Source of the DNA: Chloroflexi bacterium RBG_16_48_8
Lineage (GTDB): Bacteria > Chloroflexota > Anaerolineae > Anaerolineales > E44-bin32
Direction of reading: 5' to 3'
DNA length: 5,787 nt
NCBI GenBank assembly: GCA_001795115.1
Contig: MGNI01000060.1
Location: 3,213 to 8,999 of the forward strand
Positions 1 to 5,201 of this stretch are shown here, in pieces. How positions within the stretch are numbered: the first letter of the stretch is position 1; each line of letters opens with the position of its first letter. Both the position numbers and the translations under genes were made by a program. The notes beneath the pieces were generated by a model, which worked only from the letters and a program-made list of their open reading frames with translations, had not been told where the DNA came from and searched no databases.

Positions 1-354
1 CAAATGGAGGGAGGCGAGGTTTTTGTCCCCAAAATCCCCAGTATGCGGGTGCTTGATCTGGCGAAAATCATCGCTCCCAAGGCGAAAATGGAGGTGATTG
101 GGATCCGACCTGGTGAAAAACTTCATGAGGTTCTGATCTCGGAGGATGATGCCCGTCATGCGGTCGAATTGGAGGATATGTATGTGGTCGAACCGACCGG
201 TGTTCTATGGTTTGGGCATGGTTGGAGGGAACGAGGTACGGAATTGCCGGAGGGATTTATCTACACCAGTGACAGCAACGATCGTTGGTTGAGTATAAAA
301 GAGCTGGAAGAGTTCCTCCAACCTTTTGAGGATGAAATTAATCAGGCGAGATGA
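1..354 (+). CDS. UDP-N-acetylglucosamine 4,6-dehydratase, PseB-like (C-terminal part, 5' end outside window)
   Basis: This is the C-terminal 117 residues of an extended-SDR nucleotide-sugar dehydratase. The reading frame is open to the window edge (first codon CAA), so the ATG at base 4 is almost certainly an internal Met. What is seen: GGEVFVPKIPS near the fragment start, RPGEKLHE at fragment residues 36-43, followed by ISEDDAR, ELEDMYVVEP, and a closing LPEGF...YTSDSNDRWLS segment. These blocks are characteristic of the C-terminal substrate-binding region of PseB/FlaA1-type enzymes (about 330 residues when complete). In that family the enzyme removes water from UDP-GlcNAc, with or without C5 inversion, to give a 4-keto-6-deoxy sugar, the entry step to pseudaminic acid, legionaminic acid and related sugars. 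The NAD-binding Rossmann half and catalytic residues lie upstream and cannot be checked, so inverting versus retaining chemistry is undetermined. The stop overlaps the next start by 4 nt (ATGA), implying coupled translation. Confidence 0.88.
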   Translation, partial: QMEGGEVFVPKIPSMRVLDLAKIIAPKAKMEVIGIRPGEKLHEVLISEDDARHAVELEDMYVVEPTGVLWFGHGWRERGTELPEGFIYTSDSNDRWLSIKELEEFLQPFEDEINQAR

Positions 355-1295
355 GCATGACGAAACTTCTCGTCACTGGGGCCAGCGGTCTGCTTGGGTC
401 CAACTTGGTCTTTGAAGCTACCCGGCAGCAGGAAGTGATTGCACTTTCTCATACGCATCCAGTTCGTTTTGAAGGGGCGGAGGTCGTAAGAGCTGATTTA
501 AGCCTGGCTGAAAATGTAATGCGGGTCATTCGCCAATTTTCACCGGATTGGGTGGTCCATTGTGCGGCTGAGACGAATGTCGATCGTTGTGAAATGGATC
601 CAGAGCGAGCTTTCCTTCTCAACCGTGACATACCGAGGTGGGTGGCACAAGCCACGCGGGTCTCAGGTGGTCGCATGATCCATATTTCGACCGATGCGGT
701 GTTTGACGGATCCAGGAGTGGTTATCAAGAGGAGGATGTCCCCCAGCCGATTAATGTCTATAGCCGAAGTAAGCTTGAAGGCGAGCTGGCTGTCAGGGAG
801 GAAGATCCAAGGGCGATGATCCTTCGTACCAATTTCTTTGGCTGGAGCGCACTGGATAAGATGAGTCTGGCAGAGTGGTTTCTCGCACATTTAGAAGAAG
901 GAAGAAGTTGTCGCGGTTTCACGGATGTGTTTGTCAAGCTGCTTCTTGTCAATGACTTGGTGCAACTCCTCCTGCGAATGATGGAGAGCGAGTGTGAAGG
1001 GATCTACCATGTGGTCGGAAGGGATTGTGTGAGTAAGTATGACTTTGGTGTTCGTTTGGCGCAGGTCTTCCAATTGGATGAGAAATGGATCCTGCCTGTC
1101 AAGGTAGATCAACTTGGATTAATAGCTCCTCGTGCCCGCAATCTCTGTCTGGACACAAGTAAGATCAGCAATATGTTGGACATGGAAATGCCATCCCTGG
1201 AAGAAGGGCTCCGGAGATTCTACGAATTGAAGCAGAGGGGTTATCCAGAGCGTTTGAAGTCGCTCATAGGAGAACAAAACAATGAAGGAAATTAA
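351..1295 (+). CDS. RmlD-like SDR sugar-nucleotide reductase
   Basis: A 314-residue extended-SDR protein of the RmlD (dTDP-4-dehydrorhamnose reductase-like) substrate-binding family. Seen: the Rossmann glycine motif GASGLLG at residues 10-16, NVDRCE at 76-81 as in RmlD proteins, the ISTD catalytic block at 112-115, the YxxxK pair Y137/K141 (YSRSK), and near the C-terminus RNLCLDTSK (263-271), a form of the family's RPRN..LDTSK block. Full length is normal for the family. Family members use NAD(P)H to reduce 4-keto sugar nucleotides in the cytoplasm. Lying directly after the dehydratase, it could reduce that enzyme's 4-keto product, but the substrate is inference. No other rhamnose genes (rmlA, rmlB, rmlC) are present, so I do not call it rmlD. 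It lacks the C-terminal cupin extension of FnlB/CapF, which argues against the FucNAc route. Start: ATG 351 overlaps the upstream stop; ATG 357 is an alternative two codons in. No strong Shine-Dalgarno separates them. Confidence 0.85.
   Translation: MSMTKLLVTGASGLLGSNLVFEATRQQEVIALSHTHPVRFEGAEVVRADLSLAENVMRVIRQFSPDWVVHCAAETNVDRCEMDPERAFLLNRDIPRWVAQATRVSGGRMIHISTDAVFDGSRSGYQEEDVPQPINVYSRSKLEGELAVREEDPRAMILRTNFFGWSALDKMSLAEWFLAHLEEGRSCRGFTDVFVKLLLVNDLVQLLLRMMESECEGIYHVVGRDCVSKYDFGVRLAQVFQLDEKWILPVKVDQLGLIAPRARNLCLDTSKISNMLDMEMPSLEEGLRRFYELKQRGYPERLKSLIGEQNNEGN
1268..1274 (+). promoter_or_regulatory. Ribosome binding site for the NeuB-like gene
   Basis: AGGAGAA lies 7 nt before the ATG at 1282, inside the 3' end of the preceding reductase gene. 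It is a strong Shine-Dalgarno and fixes the start of the synthase despite the 14-nt gene overlap. Confidence 0.8.
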
Positions 1296-2355
1296 GATTG
1301 GAGATCGTTGGGTTGGTAGCAACCATCCGTGCTATTTCATTGCCGACATTTCAGCAAACCATGATGGTAATCTTGAGCGAGCAAAGATGCTCATCCGCTT
1401 AGCCGCGGAAGCAGGTGCAGATGCAGCTAAATTCCAGAATTTCAGGGCACCTAAAATTGTCAGTGATTTTGGTTTCAAAACCATGGGATCGCAGGTCTCT
1501 CATCAAGCCAGTTGGACCAAATCTGTCTATGAAGTTTATGCTGAAGCTTCAATCCCGTTTGAATGGACTCCTGAATTGAGGGCAGTCTGCGATGAGGTTG
1601 GTATCCATTATTTTTCCTCGCCCTATGATTTCGACGCAGTGGATATGCTTGAACCTTATGTGCCAGCCTATAAGATTGGTTCAGGTGACATTACCTGGTT
1701 AGAGATCATTGAATATATTGCCAACAAGGGAAAGCCCGTTGTACTCGCTACAGGTGCATCTACGATAGGAGATGTGCAGCGAGCTGTAGACGCGGTATTG
1801 GATATCAACCGTGAATTGGTCCTTATGCAATGCAATACCAACTACACAGCCAGTCTAAAGAACTTTGATTACATCCATTTGAATGTCCTTAAAACCTATG
1901 CCTTGCTTTATCCGGATGTTGTTCTGGGCCTTTCGGATCACACTCTGGGACATGCCACGGTTCTGGGCGCGGTGGCATTGGGCGCGAAAGCGGTTGAAAA
2001 GCATTTTACAGATGACACCACCCGCCAAGGTCCAGATCATCCTTTCTCCTTGGACCCAGCATCTTGGAAGGATATGGTAGACCGTACACGTGAACTTGAA
2101 CGAGCTTTGGGTTCTGCCAATAAGCGGGTAGAGGATAATGAAAGCCATACTGTGATCGTTCAACAACGATGCCTGCGTGCTGGACGAGATATCGAAGCTG
2201 GAGAGGTCTTTTCTCGGGACATGATCGAGGTTTTACGGCCGGCACCATCCGATGCCATTCGTCCTTATGAGATTGGGGCAGTCATCGGATTACATGCGTT
2301 GGTGGATATCCCATTGGGTGAGGCATTGCTATGGTCGATGTTGGGAGCCAAGTGA
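1282..2355 (+). CDS. NeuB/SpsE-like nonulosonic acid synthase family protein
   Basis: A 357-residue protein with the two-domain layout of sialic/pseudaminic/legionaminic acid synthases: an N-terminal TIM barrel (about 15-280) and a C-terminal SAF (antifreeze-like) domain (about 290-355). Known family members condense phosphoenolpyruvate with a free hexosamine derivative to make a nine-carbon 2-keto acid. Conserved positions: ISANHDGN (23-30), K50 in the AAKFQ strand, SSPYD (112-116), YKIGSGD (130-136), LATGAS (155-160), and the probable metal-binding histidines H220 (LSDH) and H241 (EKHF), with the 21-residue spacing of meningococcal NeuB. The SAF domain has QQRCLRAGRDIEAGE and ends WSMLGAK. 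Unusual: the motif after the central strand is QCNTNYTAS (183-191), where classical enzymes have a Cys-Thr-x-x-Tyr-Pro pattern, and the loop after H241 is HFTDDTTRQGPDHPFS, mixing a NeuB-like PDH with a PseI-like FSL. It therefore fits a non-classical branch, and the sugar made is undetermined. Confidence 0.9.
   Translation: MKEIKIGDRWVGSNHPCYFIADISANHDGNLERAKMLIRLAAEAGADAAKFQNFRAPKIVSDFGFKTMGSQVSHQASWTKSVYEVYAEASIPFEWTPELRAVCDEVGIHYFSSPYDFDAVDMLEPYVPAYKIGSGDITWLEIIEYIANKGKPVVLATGASTIGDVQRAVDAVLDINRELVLMQCNTNYTASLKNFDYIHLNVLKTYALLYPDVVLGLSDHTLGHATVLGAVALGAKAVEKHFTDDTTRQGPDHPFSLDPASWKDMVDRTRELERALGSANKRVEDNESHTVIVQQRCLRAGRDIEAGEVFSRDMIEVLRPAPSDAIRPYEIGAVIGLHALVDIPLGEALLWSMLGAK
2343..2347 (+). 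promoter_or_regulatory. Ribosome binding site supporting the GTG start of the GT4 gene
   Basis: GGGAG sits 4 nt before the GTG at 2352, within the last codons of the NeuB-like gene. It favours GTG 2352 over the in-frame ATG at 2331, which has no comparable purine-rich site and would add seven residues unlike the normal N-terminus of the family. Confidence 0.6.
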
Positions 2356-3470
2356 AAATCTTGTATTTTTCGAAAGGTTATACGCCCCATGACCATCGCT
2401 TCCTCAGCTATTTGGCTGAGACGGATTATGCTGTGTACTTCATGCAGTTAGAGAAGCTTCTCTTCACTCGAGAGAATCGTCCATTGCCAGAAGGAATTAC
2501 AACGGTTACCTGGGGTGGAGGAGGTAAGCCTTTAAGGCTGACAAACCTATTTAAATTTAAACGAGATCTTGAACGAGTATTGAGAGATTTACGACCTGAC
2601 CTTGTTCACGCTGGACCTGTTCAAAAAGGCGGCTTCTTGACTGCTTTGACGGGTTTCAGCCCTTTGATAACCATGTCGTGGGGATCTGATCTGCTTCTGG
2701 ATGCCAGGATGGGTTTGGGACGTTGGATAGCTAAATACACCCTTGGAAAAACCACAGTCTTGTTGTGTGATTGTGATGCTGTGGCGGAGGTGGCACAGGA
2801 ATTGGGGATGCCTAGAGAACGAATCATCCAATTTCCATGGGGTGTTGACCTGGATCATTTCTCACCGGGGAGTGGAAAAGAGATACGTGAAGCTTTAGGC
2901 TGGGAGGACGCTACTATCCTGCTCTCCACGCGAAATTGGGAACCGGTCTATGGGGTCAATCTAGTGTGCCAGGCATTTATTAAAATTGCGCAAAATGATG
3001 AGAAAACACACCTTCTCTTATTGGGTGATGGGTCTTTACGCGATCCTATTGAGCGTCTTCTTCACCGTTCGGGCTTAGAGCATCGAGTACATCTGGCAGG
3101 ATTCGTAAGTTTTGATGACCTCCCTAAGTACTATCGGGCGGCTAATCTCTATATTAGTGCATCCCACGTGGATGGAAGCTCGGTCAGCCTTTTGGAAGCC
3201 CTGGCCTGTGGCATTCCCGCCCTTGTCTCCAATATCCCGGGCAATCGAGAGTGGGTAACCCCTGGAGTAAATGGATGGTGGTTTCAAGAGGGGTCTGCTG
3301 AAGCTCTTGCGAATGTCCTGCTGGAAGCGATTCAGAATATCGATCAGCTGCGGGATTATAGCGAGATGTCCCGCCAGATCGCAGAGGAACGAGCGGATTG
3401 GGGGAAGAATTCCGAAGGGTTGCATCATGCCTACAAGTTGGCGCTGGCTATCGAGAGGGAGCAATCATGA
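2352..3470 (+). CDS. Glycosyltransferase family 4 (group 1) protein
   Basis: A GT-B fold retaining glycosyltransferase, 372 residues from the chosen GTG start. The start forms a GTGA overlap with the upstream stop and makes the protein begin MKILYFSKGYTPHDHRFL, the expected first strand and loop of a GT4 N-terminal domain. The C-terminal donor-binding domain shows the strand ending STRN with R194, HLLLLGDG (220-227), VHLAGFVSFDDLPKYYRAA (246-264), and the DGSSVSLLEALACGIPALVS block (274-293), which matches the EX7E motif with Asp (D274) in the first acidic position and E282 in the second. PGNREWV and NGWWF follow as usual. The Lys normally about six residues after R194 is replaced by Tyr (VYGVN); I recall this in one GT4 subgroup, but it is unverified. 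No signal peptide or transmembrane segment is evident, so it probably acts at the cytoplasmic membrane face on a lipid- or protein-linked acceptor. Donor and acceptor are unknown. An alternative start is ATG 2331 (379 residues). Confidence 0.88.
   Translation: MKILYFSKGYTPHDHRFLSYLAETDYAVYFMQLEKLLFTRENRPLPEGITTVTWGGGGKPLRLTNLFKFKRDLERVLRDLRPDLVHAGPVQKGGFLTALTGFSPLITMSWGSDLLLDARMGLGRWIAKYTLGKTTVLLCDCDAVAEVAQELGMPRERIIQFPWGVDLDHFSPGSGKEIREALGWEDATILLSTRNWEPVYGVNLVCQAFIKIAQNDEKTHLLLLGDGSLRDPIERLLHRSGLEHRVHLAGFVSFDDLPKYYRAANLYISASHVDGSSVSLLEALACGIPALVSNIPGNREWVTPGVNGWWFQEGSAEALANVLLEAIQNIDQLRDYSEMSRQIAEERADWGKNSEGLHHAYKLALAIEREQS
3455..3461 (+). promoter_or_regulatory. Ribosome binding site for the SpsF-like gene
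   Basis: GAGGGAG lies 5 nt before ATG 3467 and 8 nt before the second in-frame ATG at 3470, in the last codons of the GT4 gene. It places the start at this double Met, not at the in-frame ATG at 3398 deep inside the upstream gene. Confidence 0.75.
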
Positions 3471-4234
3471 TGGAAAAGCCTCCTCATATCGTAGCTATCA
3501 TCCAGGCCCGGATGGGGTCATCTCGATTGCCCGGAAAAATCCTTCTTGATATCGCTGGTCTTCCTATGCTGGCTCGTGTGGTGGAGCGTGTACGGCGTGC
3601 AGAAACAATTGACGAGGTGGTTGTGGCAACAACTGTGGAACGAGAGGATGATGTCGTTGCTCAATACTGTCAGGATCAAGGGTATCCGTATATCAGGGGA
3701 GATAACCTTGATGTCCTTAAACGGTATTGGCAAGCTGCTCAAACCTTCAAGGCTGATATTATCGTTCGCATTACAGCTGATTGTCCCCTGATGGATCCCA
3801 GGGTAGTCGATCGGACGGTCAATGCCTTCCTTTCTAGCTATCCAAAAGCTCAATTCGGTACCGATCGTGGGTTGGATCAGATTCGGCGAACCTATCCAAT
3901 CGGTATGGACGTTGAGGTCATGACTTATGATGCCTTAAATATGGCCTATCATGAAGCAAAAGAGGCTTATCAAAGAGAACATGTGACTCCCTTTCTATAC
4001 GAGGTGATAGGTTGCTTTGACAAAACCTCCGTTGATGCCGAAGGAGATTATGGTTCTCAAAGGTGGGCAGTGGATACACCTGAGGATCTGGCATTTGTGC
4101 GGGAAATTTATGCTCGATTGGCTGAAAAGGAGAATTTTGGTTTTGAAGATGTGATCTCCTTACTTGAACGGGAGCCAGCACTGTTGGAGATTAACGCTCA
4201 GATTACGCAAAAGGATATGCATGATGTGGGTTAG
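3467..4234 (+). CDS. SpsF-like cytidylyltransferase-family protein
   Basis: A 255-residue protein of the SpsF family (nucleotidyltransferase-like GT-A fold). Seen: the N-terminal nucleotide-binding signature IIQARMGSSRLPGK (11-24), in which the glycine loop, R20 and K24 match CTP-using sugar-acid synthetases; VVVATT (51-56); RGDNLDVLKRY (77-87), a typical family block; ITADCPLMDP (102-111), with D105 as likely metal ligand; EHVTPF (171-176); and RWAVDTPEDLAFVR (199-212), the usual SpsF C-terminal signature. SpsF is encoded near the NeuB-like SpsE in the Bacillus spore-coat polysaccharide operon, and the same pairing occurs here one gene apart. The likely role is CMP activation of the product of the NeuB-like enzyme, but the family's activity is poorly established and some members are annotated as glycosyltransferases. 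Start: ATG 3467 overlaps the previous stop as ATGA; ATG 3470 is equally possible. Length is normal for the family. Confidence 0.87.
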   Translation: MMEKPPHIVAIIQARMGSSRLPGKILLDIAGLPMLARVVERVRRAETIDEVVVATTVEREDDVVAQYCQDQGYPYIRGDNLDVLKRYWQAAQTFKADIIVRITADCPLMDPRVVDRTVNAFLSSYPKAQFGTDRGLDQIRRTYPIGMDVEVMTYDALNMAYHEAKEAYQREHVTPFLYEVIGCFDKTSVDAEGDYGSQRWAVDTPEDLAFVREIYARLAEKENFGFEDVISLLEREPALLEINAQITQKDMHDVG

Positions 4235-4244
4235 ATTCTCGTAG

Positions 4245-5168
4245 ATGCCTATGTTGACCCTTTTTTCAGCACCTAAACCTTTCGCAGGTCATATTGATGT
4301 TATTCAAAGGAACGCCATCCAATCCTGGTTGGAACTTGGTGAGGATATTGAGGTTCTGCTCATCGGAGACGAAGAAGGCATGGGGGAAGTTGCAGCAGAA
4401 TTTGGTGTGCGGCAATTACCGGAGGTAATGTGCAACGAATTGGGAACACCTCTGGTGAATTCTATTTTTCAACTCGCCCGGGAACATGCAAGATATTCAA
4501 CCCTATGTTATGTCAATACTGACATCATTTTTTTAGATGATTTTGTAAGCTCGGTACGGGAAGTGGAGGCTTATTTCAGTAAGTTCTTGCTGATTGGACA
4601 ACGTTGGGATATGGCCATAGAAGAACAAATCACCTTTAAAGAAGATTGGCAACAGCAATTGCGTTTCGATCTAAAAACCAAAGGTAGGCTACATCCCCCC
4701 GCAGGCAGCGACTATTTTGTTTTCAAGCGGGGAGCATTTGACCACATGCCATCCTTCGCATTAGGGCGAGCGGGATGGGACAATTGGATGATTTTTGCTG
4801 GGCGAGCAGGGAAAATTCCTGTAGTGGATGCAACGCAAGCCGTTACAATCCTGCATCAGGATCACGATTATGCTCATCTCCCCCATGGGCAGCCCCATTA
4901 TCGTCTCCCGGAAAGTGATGAAAATGTTCGTCTCAGTGGAGGTCAGGAGACCATTTTTACATTGTCGGACGCAGATTGGATTTTTACGGGTGAGGAATTT
5001 CAACGCAAACCATGGAGAGAGCGATGGAGCCGAAGGGGAATGGAAACGAGGGTGATCTCAACTTTCGGTTCTGGAATAGTTAGCCGATTTTTCCGCATGC
5101 TCTTTCATCCCGTGAATACTTTCCGTTATTATAAGCAGGCGATAATGCATCGGATTCGGAGATCATGA
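4245..5168 (+). CDS. Probable GT-A type glycosyltransferase of an uncharacterised family
   Basis: A 307-residue protein I do not recognise as a named enzyme. The N-terminus (MLTLFSAPKPFAGHIDVIQRNAI) and strands such as DIEVLLIGDE (34-43) look like a nucleotide-sugar-binding alpha/beta domain. LCYVNTDIIFLDDF (87-100) carries an NTD in the place of the DxD metal/nucleotide motif of GT-A enzymes. Further likely family blocks are LIGQRWDM (116-123), RLHPPAGSDYFVFKRG (148-163), FALGRAGWDNWMI (171-183) and ILHQDHDYAHLP (202-213). Conserved-looking Asp, Trp and His residues there suggest a catalytic domain. From about residue 255 the C-terminus turns strongly basic with short hydrophobic stretches (RFFRMLFHPVNTFRYYKQ), possibly a peripheral membrane contact. 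It follows the SpsF-like gene after 10 nt without a clear Shine-Dalgarno, so translation may depend on coupling. ATG 4251 (second Met) is an alternative start. Assignment as a surface-glycan transferase rests on the motif and its neighbours; donor and acceptor are unknown. Confidence 0.7.
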   Translation: MPMLTLFSAPKPFAGHIDVIQRNAIQSWLELGEDIEVLLIGDEEGMGEVAAEFGVRQLPEVMCNELGTPLVNSIFQLAREHARYSTLCYVNTDIIFLDDFVSSVREVEAYFSKFLLIGQRWDMAIEEQITFKEDWQQQLRFDLKTKGRLHPPAGSDYFVFKRGAFDHMPSFALGRAGWDNWMIFAGRAGKIPVVDATQAVTILHQDHDYAHLPHGQPHYRLPESDENVRLSGGQETIFTLSDADWIFTGEEFQRKPWRERWSRRGMETRVISTFGSGIVSRFFRMLFHPVNTFRYYKQAIMHRIRRS

Positions 5169-5189
5169 AACAAAAATGAGATTGGAAAT

Positions 5190-5194
5190 GGAGA
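5190..5194 (+). promoter_or_regulatory. Ribosome binding site for the terminal GT2-like gene
   Basis: GGAGA lies 7 nt before ATG 5202 in the 33-nt spacer at 5169-5201. It sets the start of the open-ended last gene. I see no hairpin or promoter-like element in the spacer. Confidence 0.75.
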
Positions 5195-5201
5195 TAACAA
5201 G

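Noticed and set aside
186..198. Short inverted repeat GGTCG-AAC-CGACC
   Set aside because: It lies within the dehydratase coding region in conserved-looking codons, has only a 5-bp stem and no T-run, so it is neither a terminator nor a convincing operator.
351..1295. Naming the reductase rmlD/rfbD
   Set aside because: The fold and motifs fit, but no other dTDP-rhamnose genes are present and the context is a UDP-HexNAc/nonulosonate-like pathway, so substrate identity is not supported.
1855..2166. 103-codon minus-strand frame opposite the NeuB-like gene
   Set aside because: It is fully contained in the conserved TIM-barrel coding region, with no motif or domain of its own.
3075..3464. 129-codon open frame on the minus strand, opposite the GT4 gene
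   Set aside because: It lies wholly inside a well-supported gene, has no recognisable domain or upstream ribosome site, and its composition fits an antisense shadow of the GT4 codons.
3398..3466. N-terminal extension of the SpsF-like protein from ATG 3398
   Set aside because: It would overlap the GT4 gene by over 70 nt. The ribosome site at 3455-3461 and the normal family N-terminus support ATG 3467 or 3470.
3518..3853. 111-codon minus-strand frame opposite the SpsF-like gene
   Set aside because: It overlaps the most conserved SpsF blocks and is best explained as a shadow frame.
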